Source of the DNA: Alphaproteobacteria bacterium
Lineage (GTDB): Bacteria; Pseudomonadota; Alphaproteobacteria; Micavibrionales; Micavibrionaceae
Direction: 5' to 3'
NCBI GenBank assembly: GCA_020445145.1
Contig: JAGRHC010000018.1
Coordinates: 1-56,687, forward strand
DNA: 56,687 nucleotides
Part shown: positions 43,516 through 52,734 of the stretch, piece by piece
Position numbering within the stretch: the stretch's first letter is position 1
Layout of the letters: every line of letters begins with the position of its first letter
Position numbers and translations under genes: made by a program
Notes under the pieces: model-generated
Database searches by the model: none
Told to the model about the DNA's origin: nothing
The model's input: only the letters and a program-made list of their open reading frames with translations

Positions 43516-44154
43516 ATGAGCTTTGACCTTGATCCGGTCAACATTCTAAAATCAGTGGGCTACTTAGGCATGCTCATCTCGGTTCTTCTCGAGAACGGTG
43601 TAATATTCCTGTTCTTCATGCCCAGCGACAGCCTTCTTTTCGCAGCAGGCCTTCTCACGGCCATGGGCTATTTCGATCTCTGGACAACCATTCTGGTCTG
43701 CTTCATAGGCTCTGTTTTAGGGTACATGCTCGGCTACGCGATTGGCTATAAGGCTGGCCCCGCCGTTTTCAAAGAAGAAAACGAAAAATACATGACCCAG
43801 AAACACCTCGAGCACGCCAAGAACTTTTACAATAAATACGCGAGCTTCGCCCTTGTCCTTGCCCGCTTCTTCCCGGTCCGCGCCTTTGTCACCACGATGG
43901 CTGGCGCCTCACATGTCGATTACCCGACCTTTATGCTTTATAACGTGATCGGCGGAGCAATATGGACGGTAGGTCTCGTCCTCGCGGGGCATTTCTTCGG
44001 ACAGCTCTTTACGCCCGAAGAAATGCATTTCGTTTTCGGAGGCCTTCTCGTCTGCTTCCTCGGCGTCGTCGTCTTGATGCCTCTTGGCGCAAAATGGCTC
44101 AAGAAAAAGCACGACGAGCACCATGAGTCGCTGAAAGAATCAGAGGAAGAGTAA
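43516..44154 (+). CDS. DedA family (VTT domain) membrane protein
   Basis: The 212-aa inner-membrane protein has re-entrant loops and about four to five helices. The DedA family lipid-scrambling or flipping motif is seen in ARFFPVRAFVTTMAGASHVDY, with the F-x-R...R...G pattern, and in YNVIGGAIWTVGLVLAG. The N-terminal LLENGVIFLFFMPSDSLL corresponds to the first re-entrant loop (E and P-rich). The C-terminal tail is Lys/Glu/His-rich. A good CGGAGG site lies before the ATG. It stands between argH and argG, divergent from the PhnA-like gene and convergent with argG. Confidence 0.9.
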   Translation: MSFDLDPVNILKSVGYLGMLISVLLENGVIFLFFMPSDSLLFAAGLLTAMGYFDLWTTILVCFIGSVLGYMLGYAIGYKAGPAVFKEENEKYMTQKHLEHAKNFYNKYASFALVLARFFPVRAFVTTMAGASHVDYPTFMLYNVIGGAIWTVGLVLAGHFFGQLFTPEEMHFVFGGLLVCFLGVVVLMPLGAKWLKKKHDEHHESLKESEEE

Positions 44155-44163
44155 AGTGCCAAA

Positions 44164-44187
44164 AAGGCGGCAATATTATGCCGCCTT
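44164..44187 (-). terminator. Rho-independent terminator of argG
   Basis: AAGGCGGCA (44164-44172) and TGCCGCCTT (44179-44187) form a perfect 9-bp stem with a 6-base loop. On the minus strand it is followed by a short T-run. The argG stop codon (44176-44178) sits in the loop, so termination is built into the end of the gene. Confidence 0.75.
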
Positions 44188-45429
44188 CGCTTTCTTCGAA
44201 GCACCAAGCCCACGAATGCTGCTGTTGTTTTTCAAACGAACCGCATTGATCCGGATAAAGCCTGCCGCATCTTTTTGATCATATCCGCCTTCTTCATCCA
44301 TTGAAGATTGCTGAGGATCATAAAGGGCTGTCGGCGATGTGCGCGCAACCGGATAAGCCGAGCCTTTATAAAGCTGGACCTGAACCGTCCCTGTAATATT
44401 CTCCTGCGCCTTGTCCATAAAGGTCATCAGAAGTTCAAACTCCGGCGCAAACCAGAACCCGTTATAAATCAGCTCAGCGACTTTCAAGCTCATCGCATCA
44501 CGCAGCTTCATGACCTCGCGGTCCATCGTCAGCCCTTCAAGATCGCGGTGCGCATTGTGCAGGATTGCTCCGCCGGGAGTTTCGTAAACGCCGCGGGATT
44601 TGATTCCGACAAAACGGTTTTCAACCATATCCAGGCGTCCAACGCCGTGACGTGTCCCAACTTCGTTCAGGTACTGGAACAAAGTCAAAGCACCTGTTTT
44701 CACTGTCCCGTCGCTCTTGTTCTCAACCTTGACCGGAATTCCGTTCTCAAAGGTAAGAGTCAGAATTTCCGCTTCGTCCGGCCATTGATCCGGTGAAGAG
44801 GTCCGGGAATAGACATCCTCCGCGCACGGCGCATTGGGGTCTTCCAGAATGCCGGCCTCATGAGAGATATGCAGCAAATTGTCATCTTCTGAATAAGGCT
44901 TCTTACGCGTCGCCGTCACCGGAATTCCATACTGGTCCGCATAGTTCAGCATATCAGACCGCCCCTTGAACCGAGTCAGGAAGCTTTCCATCTTCCACGG
45001 CGCGAGGACCTTGATATCGGGCTTGAGTGCATAGTAAGAAAGCTCGAAACGCACCTGATCGTTCCCTTTGCCGGTCGCGCCATGAGAAACAAACTGCGCA
45101 TTCTCCTTGATCGCAATCTCGATCTGCTTCTTCGCGATCACGGGCCGCGCAACAGATGTGCCGAGCAAATAACGCCCTTCATAAACCGCCTGTGACTTGA
45201 ACGCCGGGAAGATGTAATCCGTAACAAACTCTTCCTTCAAATCTTCAACATAAACCTTAGCCGCCCCGACTTTCAGAGCCTTGGCGCGCGCCGCCTCAAA
45301 ATCTTCTTCCTGACCGACATCGGCGATATAGGCAATCACCTCATAGCCTTCTTCAATCAACCACTTCAAAATCACTGACGTATCCAGTCCGCCAGAATAA
45401 GCCAGAACCACTTTACCTTTGCTGCTCAT
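44176..45429 (-). CDS. argG: Argininosuccinate synthase
   Basis: The 417-aa enzyme joins citrulline and aspartate using ATP. The ATP loop [19 protein letters not shown] is at the N-terminus; [16 protein letters not shown] and the C-terminal [22 protein letters not shown] region (here [22 protein letters not shown]) are present. The length is normal. The promoter probably lies in 45430-45518. It is followed by a terminator built into its end. A 370-base gap to argF holds a small frameshifted plus-strand gene. Confidence 0.97.
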   Translation of the reverse strand: MSSKGKVVLAYSGGLDTSVILKWLIEEGYEVIAYIADVGQEEDFEAARAKALKVGAAKVYVEDLKEEFVTDYIFPAFKSQAVYEGRYLLGTSVARPVIAKKQIEIAIKENAQFVSHGATGKGNDQVRFELSYYALKPDIKVLAPWKMESFLTRFKGRSDMLNYADQYGIPVTATRKKPYSEDDNLLHISHEAGILEDPNAPCAEDVYSRTSSPDQWPDEAEILTLTFENGIPVKVENKSDGTVKTGALTLFQYLNEVGTRHGVGRLDMVENRFVGIKSRGVYETPGGAILHNAHRDLEGLTMDREVMKLRDAMSLKVAELIYNGFWFAPEFELLMTFMDKAQENITGTVQVQLYKGSAYPVARTSPTALYDPQQSSMDEEGGYDQKDAAGFIRINAVRLKNNSSIRGLGASKKAKAA

Positions 45430-45559
45430 GCGCGTCTCTCCTTCAATTTTTCCAAATGTTTAGGCCATTAAAGCGCAAAAGGGAAGGGAATTTTTGACTT
45501 TCACCTCAAAGTGTAGTTTTAATAATCAACAAAAATGAACCCCATAAGGAAAAAAGAGT

Positions 45560-45804
45560 ATGTTGACAGGTAAAGGTAAGTGGAGTGATAAAGGCGACGG
45601 ATTAAAGGCATATTTTGAACTAACGAGCGGTGCCGTGATGTCCATGGACCGGGAGAGCCTTGTAGGTAGAATAGAGCGCATGAGGAGGCCGGATCACTGA
45701 CGCGTGATGCCGCAAACACTGCAGATACAAACGCTATCTTGATGCAAGCCACACTGGACGATTATCCCGGCGATCCAGACCCGCGCGAAATATCCCTGGG
45801 CTAA
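45560..45804 (+). pseudogene. Small open reading frame with apparent one-base loss
   Basis: The plus strand encodes 46 residues from ATG 45560 (MLTGKGKWSDKG) ending at TGA 45700, with AAGGA about 10 bases upstream. In the -1 frame the sequence continues in a protein-like way (EEAGSLTRDAANTADTNAIL, then a DDYPGDPDPREISLG end) to TAA at 45802-45804. Adding one base near the GCGC at 45676-45679 would join both parts into about 81 residues. It overlaps the argF 3' end by 4 bases. It may be a broken small gene or an assembly error; no family recognised. Confidence 0.4.
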
Positions 45805-46691
45805 AACCCCGCCAGCTTTTGAAGGCGTACACCTGCGCCTTCAAAACACCATGCCAGAATAGCCTTTTGCGCATGCAGGCGGTTCTCCGCCTCGTCGTAA
45901 ATCACACAAGCCGGGCTTTTGAGCACCTCCTGAGACACTTCCTCATCCTGATGGACCGGCATGCAGTGCATAAAGATCGCTGTGTCCTTCGCCCGCGCCA
46001 TCAAATCGGCATTGACCTGATAAGGCATAAACTTCTCAATCGCCTTACCTTCCTGACCCATCGACACCCATGTATCGGTCACGATCACATCCGCATCCCG
46101 CGCGGCCTCCTGCGGCGCAACGCTCGCAGCATACAAATCCTCCGGACAGGAAATCGCCAGATCAAAATCAAACAGAGGCGCCGCCTGCACAAACGTCTTG
46201 CAGACATTGTTGTAATCGCCCATCCATGCAATTTTTTTACCCTGAATACCGCCAAGCTTTTCCTCGATGGTCATAATATCTGCCATAATCTGGCAGGGGT
46301 GAGACTGGTTCGTCATCCCGTTAATCACCGGGATCGTCGTATGGCGGGCAAGCTCTTCCATCGCCTTATGATCGCTCATCCGGATCATCACCCCGTCAAC
46401 AAACCGCGACAGCACAGCGCCCGTATCCTCGATGCTCTCCGCCCCGGAAATCTGCATCTCCTCCATGTTGAGAACAATCGTATGCCCACCAAGCTGCTTC
46501 ATCGCGACTTCGAAGCTGATCCGTGTCCGGGTCGAACGCTTGTCAAACACCATCGCCAGCGACAACCCTTCAAAAATCTGAGGCGGCGTAAACTTCTCAG
46601 CCTTCAGCGCATGCGCCTGCTTCAAAATCCCCTTGAGCGCCTCCGCCCCGATATCCGGCAAATTGATAAAATGTCTGGCAGTCTTAGTCAT
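45801..46691 (-). CDS. argF: Ornithine carbamoyltransferase
   Basis: The 296-aa enzyme makes citrulline from ornithine and carbamoyl phosphate. The phosphate loop KRSTRTRISFEVAMKQLGG, NQSHPCQIMADIMTIEE, the ornithine-binding DTWVSMGQE loop, and HCMPVHQDEEV (most members read HCLP) are visible. The SMG loop marks it as an ornithine, not an N-acetylornithine, enzyme. It starts 4 bases after argD's stop, in the same operon. The CMP change is conservative. Confidence 0.95.
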   Translation of the reverse strand: MTKTARHFINLPDIGAEALKGILKQAHALKAEKFTPPQIFEGLSLAMVFDKRSTRTRISFEVAMKQLGGHTIVLNMEEMQISGAESIEDTGAVLSRFVDGVMIRMSDHKAMEELARHTTIPVINGMTNQSHPCQIMADIMTIEEKLGGIQGKKIAWMGDYNNVCKTFVQAAPLFDFDLAISCPEDLYAASVAPQEAARDADVIVTDTWVSMGQEGKAIEKFMPYQVNADLMARAKDTAIFMHCMPVHQDEEVSQEVLKSPACVIYDEAENRLHAQKAILAWCFEGAGVRLQKLAGF

Positions 46692-46695
46692 TGTC

Positions 46696-47892
46696 CTATT
46701 CCATTTCCTTCAAAGTCTTCCCGATAATCTCCAGCGCTTCATCCGCATGAGATTCCTCAGCAATCAGGGCAGGGGTCAAACGCAAAGTCCCTTTCCCGGC
46801 CTGTGTCGCCATCAACCCGTTCTTTTGCAAGGCCTTGAGCAGTTCCTTGATATCAAACGCCGTATCCACCCCGATCATAAGACCCATCCCGCGAATATCG
46901 GTAATCTTGTTCGACTCGCGCTGGAGCTCTTTTAGCCCCGCAAACATCCGCGCCGATGTCTTGGCCACAGTCTCAAAGAAACCGGGCGCAAGCATTACAC
47001 CCAAAACACTTGCCGCCACCGCGCAGGCCAAGGGGTTGCCCCCATACGTCGTCCCGTGAGTTCCAACAACAATCGCCTTGCCGAAAGCACGCTTGGCCAC
47101 CATCGCGCCCACAGGGAATCCGCCGCCCATACCCTTCGCAAGGCAGGCAATATCAGGCTCCACGCCAAAGGATTGGTAAGCGTAAAACGTCCCCAGACGC
47201 CCCATGCCAGCCTGCACCTCGTCATAAATCAGACAGATTTTCTGCGCATCACAAAGATCGCGCAAAGCTTGCAAAAATCCCTTATCCGCAGGCGTCAAAC
47301 CACCTTCACCCTGCACAGGCTCGATAATAATCGCCGCAATCTTGTCACTCACCAAAGCCTTAACGGACTCAATATCGTTAAAATCAGCAAAATGAACCCC
47401 GTCCAGATAAGGTCCAAAATAAGGCTGGCTGTGACGTTTCTCCGTCACACTGGCCGAGCCGTACGTCCGCCCATGGAAGGAATTGCGAAACGCGATAATC
47501 TCGTTTGCCTCCGGCCCCTTGGTTTCATAAGCCCACTTGCGCGCGCACTTCAACGCCGCCTCAACGCTCTCCGTCCCGCTGTTGGAGAAGTAAACCTGAT
47601 CAAAACACCCGTTCGCCACAAGAATTTCAGCGCACGCCAGCTTCTCTTTCGTCGCATAAGACGCCTGACAAGCCATCAACCGCGAGGCTTGCTTGTTGAT
47701 CGTCTCCAGCATAACCGGATGCGCATGCCCCAGCGAAGCCACAGCAATCCCGCATGCAAAATCCAGATACTTCTTCCCATCCGTATCAAACGCGTACACC
47801 CCCGACCCATGATCCATCACAACAGGTTGCGCGGTGTACGTCGAAACGAGAAGATCTTCGGTTTTCTTAATAATGTCTGTTGCGGTTGTCAT
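46696..47892 (-). CDS. argD: Acetylornithine aminotransferase
   Basis: The 398-aa PLP enzyme converts N-acetylglutamate semialdehyde to N-acetylornithine. The class III pattern is clear: GSGVYAFDTDGKKYLDFACG, FSNSGTESVEAALK, SFHGRTYGSASVT, then LIYDEVQAGMGRLGTFYAY and the PLP lysine in LAKGMGGGFPVGA (near 255), with THGTTYGGNPLACA. It lies between the DUF805 gene (128-base gap) and argF. A GAGGAG is visible about 15 bases before its ATG. Confidence 0.96.
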   Translation of the reverse strand: MTTATDIIKKTEDLLVSTYTAQPVVMDHGSGVYAFDTDGKKYLDFACGIAVASLGHAHPVMLETINKQASRLMACQASYATKEKLACAEILVANGCFDQVYFSNSGTESVEAALKCARKWAYETKGPEANEIIAFRNSFHGRTYGSASVTEKRHSQPYFGPYLDGVHFADFNDIESVKALVSDKIAAIIIEPVQGEGGLTPADKGFLQALRDLCDAQKICLIYDEVQAGMGRLGTFYAYQSFGVEPDIACLAKGMGGGFPVGAMVAKRAFGKAIVVGTHGTTYGGNPLACAVAASVLGVMLAPGFFETVAKTSARMFAGLKELQRESNKITDIRGMGLMIGVDTAFDIKELLKALQKNGLMATQAGKGTLRLTPALIAEESHADEALEIIGKTLKEME

Positions 47893-48020
47893 GGCCTGCT
47901 ACACTCCTCTTTCCGTCACGTCTTTCAATTCATTTTTATTTTTTCTATCACAGGACTTTCGTGATGCAATTCAATTATTTTTTATTCTGGTCAGCCCATC
48001 AAAAAATACAGTTTAGATAA

Positions 48021-48452
48021 CTATTTTTCCGGCATACCTGACAATAAATTAAATCCTCTAGGCTTAGGTCCGTATTTATTTTTCCCCGGTGCACCTACTG
48101 AGAAGGAAATAAGAATCAACAATAACAAACCAGCAACGCTAAAAGCATAGTAAAGCCAGTGAGGCATTGCATTTTCAAAAACAACTAGCCCAAATGCAGA
48201 TAGAAAAATAAGGCTATACTTTCCACTATACCCGATATCCCGAATACGTCTCGCCACAAACACAAACGATAGATAATTGAGTGCCAAACCAAAAGCTAAG
48301 AAAAGGAGAAGTTGAATCGAGACATCATTTTGTTCAAGTGAAAGATATACATCCTTCAACGATGAGGATAACAAGATGAATACAAAGTTGAGGAGAATAA
48401 ACTGCCTTCTGTTCATCCTACCAACGCGAATGTCCAGAAGTCGCCAGATCAC
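48021..48452 (-). CDS. DUF805 family membrane protein
   Basis: The 143-aa protein has about four hydrophobic helices and the DUF805 signatures GRMNRRQFILLNF near the start, VARRIRDIGYSGKY in the middle, and GAPGKNKYGPKPRGF near the end. The function of DUF805 is unknown. It overlaps the argB stop by 4 bases (ATGA), so it is translated with argB, an unusual insert in an arginine operon. Whether it acts in arginine metabolism is unproven. Confidence 0.88.
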   Translation of the reverse strand: MIWRLLDIRVGRMNRRQFILLNFVFILLSSSLKDVYLSLEQNDVSIQLLLFLAFGLALNYLSFVFVARRIRDIGYSGKYSLIFLSAFGLVVFENAMPHWLYYAFSVAGLLLLILISFSVGAPGKNKYGPKPRGFNLLSGMPEK

Positions 48453-49357
48453 TTATTCCCTCCAATAATCTTCTGCACCTCAACTTCATTCAGGTAATTT
48501 TGCCGCTCGCTATCTTGCAACAGCATCGTCCCCGGGCCAACCGGCTCGAAAATCTCCTTATAGAGCGCATCAGCGCGCAGGCCGTTAATCAGGTGAATCC
48601 GTTTCACACCGCCCTCCAGAGCATGCAGGCAGTTCTCCATCTTCACCTTCATACCGTCGGTCACCGTACCGTCCTCGATATACTGGCGGATCTGCGTCGA
48701 GGTAATCATAAACGCCGTCTCGCCGTTCACCTTCACCCCGTCAATATTGCTCAAAAAGACAAGCTTGTTCGCCGAAATCCCGACTGCCAGCGCCGTCGCA
48801 ATCGTATCCGCATTGATATTGCAAAGCTGGCCGTCCTGACTCATCGCAAGGCAGGGGCAGGCAATGAAATCATTGAGCTTGAACTTGCGCATGATCGGGC
48901 GTTTGTTTACGCCCTTGATGTCCCCGACAAAGCCGTAATCCACAGGCTCCTTCGCCCGCAAATCAACCTTCATCCACTCCGCCGGCACCGCGTTAAAGCA
49001 CAAGCCTTCGAGATAATTGCGTGACATGCTCTCATAAACGCGCAAGGACATCGTCCCGCCTATCACTTCGCGCATTACATCCAGCGTCGCGCCGTCCGTC
49101 ACCCGTCGCCCGTCCTGACGCTTGGTCCCGATTCCGCGCGCCTCAACTGCTCGGTCCACAGCCTTCCCGCCGCCATAAACCAGCAAAATCTTGATCCCGT
49201 GCAATGTCAGATCCCGGATATTGCAAATCAGGCTGTCAAGCGCTGTATCATCCTCAATAACATCCCCGCTGGCTTTCACCACAAAAAGCGTGTCGCGAAA
49301 TTTGCTCTCGTAAAACGCATTAATAAAAAAAGCGGGCAAAGGTTTATGCTGTGTCAT
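48449..49357 (-). CDS. argB: Acetylglutamate kinase, divergent
   Basis: The 302-aa amino-acid kinase phosphorylates N-acetylglutamate. It has DALICNI-type helices, ILLVYGGGKAVDRAVEARG where classical ArgB reads HGGGP, QDGRRVTDGATLDVMREVIGG, NINADTIATALAVG, and ANKLVFLSNIDGVKV. The H-to-Y and P-to-K changes in the glycine loop, and MREVIGGTMSLRVYESM in place of EMVLAG-VNK, mark it as distant from E. coli or Caulobacter-type enzymes. The operon position between argC and argD supports the call. There is no C-terminal GNAT domain, so it is not an NAGS-K fusion. Confidence 0.88.
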   Translation of the reverse strand: MTQHKPLPAFFINAFYESKFRDTLFVVKASGDVIEDDTALDSLICNIRDLTLHGIKILLVYGGGKAVDRAVEARGIGTKRQDGRRVTDGATLDVMREVIGGTMSLRVYESMSRNYLEGLCFNAVPAEWMKVDLRAKEPVDYGFVGDIKGVNKRPIMRKFKLNDFIACPCLAMSQDGQLCNINADTIATALAVGISANKLVFLSNIDGVKVNGETAFMITSTQIRQYIEDGTVTDGMKVKMENCLHALEGGVKRIHLINGLRADALYKEIFEPVGPGTMLLQDSERQNYLNEVEVQKIIGGNK

Positions 49358-49396
49358 GTTTTTTCTTTCTTTCTCTTACAAACCGGGAAGGGGAGC

Positions 49397-50398
49397 CTAA
49401 GGGTAAACGGTGCCCAGATGCGCAAGACCTTCCGTCTCTTCAAAGCCGCACATCAGGTTCATATTCTGCACCGCGCATCCCGCCGCGCCCTTCACCAGAT
49501 TATCGATCACACCCTGAACGATATAATTGCCTTCCGAAATTTTCCGGAAACTCAAATCACAGAAATTCGAGCCAACCACATTCGCAAGCGCCACATCTTC
49601 CATCACCCGGACATAAGGATGCCCGTCATAGACATCTCCCGCGCAGCGTACATGCGCTCCATCCTTCGTCCGTACAAAAGCCGTCGCAAAAATACCACGC
49701 ACAAACGGCCCGGAGGAGGGCACAAAGTTCAACTGCGCCTCGCTAATCTGCGCCGTGCGGATAATCTCGGGGATATGCCTGTGGGCATTAATATTATAAC
49801 TTTTGAAATTATGACTGCGCACCGGATGGTGTGTCCCCTCCGACGGGCTTTTCCCGGAGCCGCTCGATCCCGTTACCGCCATAATATCGGCATGATCGAT
49901 CGCCCCGGCAAACGGCAACAGCATAAGCTGTGAGAGCAGAGCAAAACACCCCGGGTTCGCAACCGTCACCGCCTTACGAATATCCTCACGGTTAATCTCC
50001 GGCAAACCGTAAACAACCTGACCCAAAAGGCCGGGATGATTATGTGGCACATGATAGTATTTCTCATACGTCTCCAGATCATCGAGCCTGTAATCCGCCG
50101 ACAGGTCAATCACCTTGCAGTGCCCGTGCATCTCCGCCACCACATCCTGAGCGGTCTTATGGGGCAGGGCCAGAAACACAACATCACTGTCCTTGGCAAC
50201 ATCCTTATGATCCGTATCCGTCACCCTTAAATTCAGATGCGCCAGATGCGGGTAAAGATCGCCAATCGCCGTATCCTCGTGCTGCCGCGAAGTCAGATAT
50301 GCAATATCCACCTTCGGATGCGCGAGCAGCATCCGCAAAAGCTCCAGCCCCGTGTAGCCGGTTACGCCGATAATTGAAACCGTGAGTCTTTCAGCCAT
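49397..50398 (-). CDS. argC: N-acetyl-gamma-glutamyl-phosphate reductase
   Basis: The 333-aa NADPH enzyme makes N-acetylglutamate semialdehyde. The dinucleotide loop SIIGVTGYTGLELLRMLLAHP is at the N-terminus, LALPH near 75, the catalytic Cys in VANPGCFALLSQL (near 150), then GSSGSGKSPSEGTHHPVRSHN and AHRHIPEI with the active His. The THHP stretch is not usual in E. coli-type ArgC. It overlaps the end of the DUF1611 gene by 37 bases (start ATG 50398, DUF1611 stop 50362), and no later start would keep the nucleotide loop. Confidence 0.94.
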   Translation of the reverse strand: MAERLTVSIIGVTGYTGLELLRMLLAHPKVDIAYLTSRQHEDTAIGDLYPHLAHLNLRVTDTDHKDVAKDSDVVFLALPHKTAQDVVAEMHGHCKVIDLSADYRLDDLETYEKYYHVPHNHPGLLGQVVYGLPEINREDIRKAVTVANPGCFALLSQLMLLPFAGAIDHADIMAVTGSSGSGKSPSEGTHHPVRSHNFKSYNINAHRHIPEIIRTAQISEAQLNFVPSSGPFVRGIFATAFVRTKDGAHVRCAGDVYDGHPYVRVMEDVALANVVGSNFCDLSFRKISEGNYIVQGVIDNLVKGAAGCAVQNMNLMCGFEETEGLAHLGTVYP

Positions 50399-51432
50399 CT
50401 CGATATCACCAAATCAATCCATTCATTCGTCGGGTTAAACGCATTGTAAACCATAATCCCCAGCTCTTCTCTGAGGATCGTCTTACCCACCATATTATCC
50501 GTTACCGGCCCGCTCATAATATCGATCGGAAGACCGATCTCCTTACACCCGCGCACAAGACCAAGTGCCCCCACCGGATCACTCGCACAGCCAATATGCA
50601 GGCGCACATTATTCTGGATTTCCGGTGTACGCAAAATTGCATCAACCCCGTATTTCCCCATCAGCCCGTCGCCAAACTCGATAATAATCGCATCCGGCTC
50701 ATCCGCGCTTAAGTAATCAATCGCCCCGCGCGCAAAGTTGATCATCGTCTCATCATCAATATTCGCGGTCGAGGTAATCCCGGCATCCACAAACGAAACC
50801 GCCTTGAAAACCCCGTAATCGCCCATCTTGTATAGATCGCGCAAAGCCCCGACACCTGTCAGCTTCGCCCCGGCCAGCCGCATCCCCATCCGCACCAGAG
50901 ATTTCGTAATCTCCGTCGCAACCGTCGTCTTACCGCTATCCATGCTGGTCCCGGTCGTGATAATCAGCGGAATGTCGCTCTCCATCTTGGTTTTTGGCTG
51001 GAACAAAGCGGCTTGTCCGATATTAAGCTGCTGCCCGTTCCGCACAATCCCGCCCAGAACGCGGATGCGCAAGGGATCGCCAACTTCCTTCGTATTCGCG
51101 CTAATGCACTCACCGGCCACGCCGCCAAAATTCAAAAGGTGAATAATATCTTCCGGGTATAGCGATTGCGGCAACCGCCCGACAAACCCCTTCAGCGCCA
51201 TCCGCTGTCCAAGCGCAACCGCCAGCTTATCGCCTTTCTTCAGCTTGGACATCCGCCCTGAAGGCAACTCCATTTCGTTATAAATAGACTTGTCCTCCAG
51301 CACTTCCACCGCCAGAACCGTCCCCATCGTACAGGGCAGGGCTGTCTCCGGATCATCCATAACCTCTTCAACATGCTGGATATTTAAATTCTTTGTAACC
51401 GAGCCAATTTTATCAATTTGCACTGTATTCAT
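50362..51432 (-). CDS. DUF1611 family P-loop protein (DgcN-like)
   Basis: The 356-aa protein has an N-terminal beta-rich domain (about 1-140; LPSGRMSKLKKGDKLAVALG) and a P-loop domain with IITTGTSMDSGKTTVATEI (Walker A near 170), AGAKLTGVGALRDLYKMGDYG and IIEFGDGLMGKYGVD. It belongs to DUF1611; one characterised member, DgcN, is linked to N-acylation of D-glutamate. Here it is embedded in an arginine operon, overlapping argC. Acyl transfer to glutamate, substituting for ArgA/ArgJ, is a hypothesis. No DgcA-like epimerase/racemase partner is nearby. Confidence 0.8.
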   Translation of the reverse strand: MNTVQIDKIGSVTKNLNIQHVEEVMDDPETALPCTMGTVLAVEVLEDKSIYNEMELPSGRMSKLKKGDKLAVALGQRMALKGFVGRLPQSLYPEDIIHLLNFGGVAGECISANTKEVGDPLRIRVLGGIVRNGQQLNIGQAALFQPKTKMESDIPLIITTGTSMDSGKTTVATEITKSLVRMGMRLAGAKLTGVGALRDLYKMGDYGVFKAVSFVDAGITSTANIDDETMINFARGAIDYLSADEPDAIIIEFGDGLMGKYGVDAILRTPEIQNNVRLHIGCASDPVGALGLVRGCKEIGLPIDIMSGPVTDNMVGKTILREELGIMVYNAFNPTNEWIDLVISRWLKDSRFQLSA

Positions 51433-51534
51433 TTTTGTCTCACTCGTTAGAAAGTACGTGTTTTTCCGCGTTCCCTATACATGCCGAAAAAACAGGTCAG
51501 GCGCAACGGAATTCCTAAAAAATATTTTGAAAAA

Positions 51535-52725
51535 TCAAAGAGGAAGCGCTTCTTCCACAAGGCTGGCCCAATACTCAATGGCGAGCGGAATGAGGTCGTC
51601 GTTAAAATCATATCCGGGATTGTGCAAGCCGCGGTTACAGGGCGATTCCTGAGAGACCGGATTTGCCTGTCCCATCTTGATATAAGCGCCGGGGCAGTGC
51701 TCTAAAAACGCTCCGAAATCCTCGCCCCCCATGGATGGCGGCGCATCGCGGCAAACACTATCTTTGCCCACAACACGTTCGGCAACCCCGATGCAAAAAG
51801 CCGCCTGCGCTGGATCATTAATCGTCGCATCAATAAGATGCTCATAAAGGCACGTCGCCTTCGCCCCGAAATCAGCAGCAATACTCTCCGAAATCTGTGT
51901 AATCCGGTCCTCAATTTTTTGCCGCAGACTATGAGAGTAGGTCCGAACCGTCCCGCTAAAGCGCACGCAATCCGGCGTCACATTAAACGCCCCGGTGCCG
52001 CCATTGATATTCGTAACGCTTAAGACCCCCGGCTCAAAAGGGTCTTTCGTCCGGCTGATGACGGTCTGAAGCGCCGTAATAATCTGCGCCGCAATCACAA
52101 TCGGGTCCACGCAGGTATGAGGTTTCGAGGCATGCCCCCCGCGCCCGGTAATCAGGATCTCAAACGTATCGACATGCGCCATCGCCGGCCCAGGGTTAAC
52201 CTCAATCCGCCCCAAAGGCGCATAAGGCCAGTTATGCATCGCATAAACCGCATCGCACGGAAAACGCGTAAACAAACCATCCGCCATCATCGCTTTCGCC
52301 CCGCCGCCGGTCTCTTCGGCAGGTTGAAATATTAGATGAACAACACCATTAAAGTTCTTGTTTTCATGGAGATATTTTGCGGTGCCAAGCAGGATGGATG
52401 TGTGCCCGTCATGCCCGCACCCATGCATTTTCCCCGGTATCGTAGAAACCCATTCCTTGTTCTCATCCTCGGGAATATCCAGCGCATCCATGTCCGCCCG
52501 GATACCGATAGATTTCCCGGAACCGGTTTTCTCCCCGGCAATCGTCGCTACAATTCCGGTTTGCCCGATCCCGCGCTCAAACGGTATCCCCCAGAGTGTC
52601 AGCTTCTCGGCCACCAGATCACTGGCAAAGCTCTCCTCAAAGGCCGTTTGGGGATGTCTGTGCATCTCCCGGCGATACCCCGCGAGCTCTTCTTGCATAT
52701 CCTGTATCGAATTTCGTATCGGCAT
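51535..52725 (-). CDS. M20D amidohydrolase/deacylase
   Basis: The 396-aa dinuclear metal hydrolase is of the M20D type (HipO, IAA-amino-acid hydrolase, N-acetyl-diaminopimelate deacetylase). Metal ligands and catalytic Glu are in RADMDALDIPE, MHGCGHDGHTSIL and FQPAEETGGGAKAMM. The dimerisation lid around RGGHASKPHTCVDP and the C-terminal PPSMGGEDFGAFLEHCPGAY are present. The substrate is an N-acyl amino acid or a small peptide. The operon position suggests N-acetylornithine or related compound (ArgE-like role), by inference. It starts 9 bases after the yejE stop. Confidence 0.88.
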   Translation of the reverse strand: MPIRNSIQDMQEELAGYRREMHRHPQTAFEESFASDLVAEKLTLWGIPFERGIGQTGIVATIAGEKTGSGKSIGIRADMDALDIPEDENKEWVSTIPGKMHGCGHDGHTSILLGTAKYLHENKNFNGVVHLIFQPAEETGGGAKAMMADGLFTRFPCDAVYAMHNWPYAPLGRIEVNPGPAMAHVDTFEILITGRGGHASKPHTCVDPIVIAAQIITALQTVISRTKDPFEPGVLSVTNINGGTGAFNVTPDCVRFSGTVRTYSHSLRQKIEDRITQISESIAADFGAKATCLYEHLIDATINDPAQAAFCIGVAERVVGKDSVCRDAPPSMGGEDFGAFLEHCPGAYIKMGQANPVSQESPCNRGLHNPGYDFNDDLIPLAIEYWASLVEEALPL

Positions 52726-52734
52726 AAAGGGACA

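Noticed and set aside
45519..45752. A 77-residue minus-strand open frame between argG and argF
   Set aside because: Poor composition, no ribosome site, and it overlaps a better plus-strand reading frame.
45801..46691. argF as an N-acetyl- or N-succinylornithine transcarbamylase
   Set aside because: The SMG ornithine loop and HC-P motif are those of ordinary ornithine enzymes.
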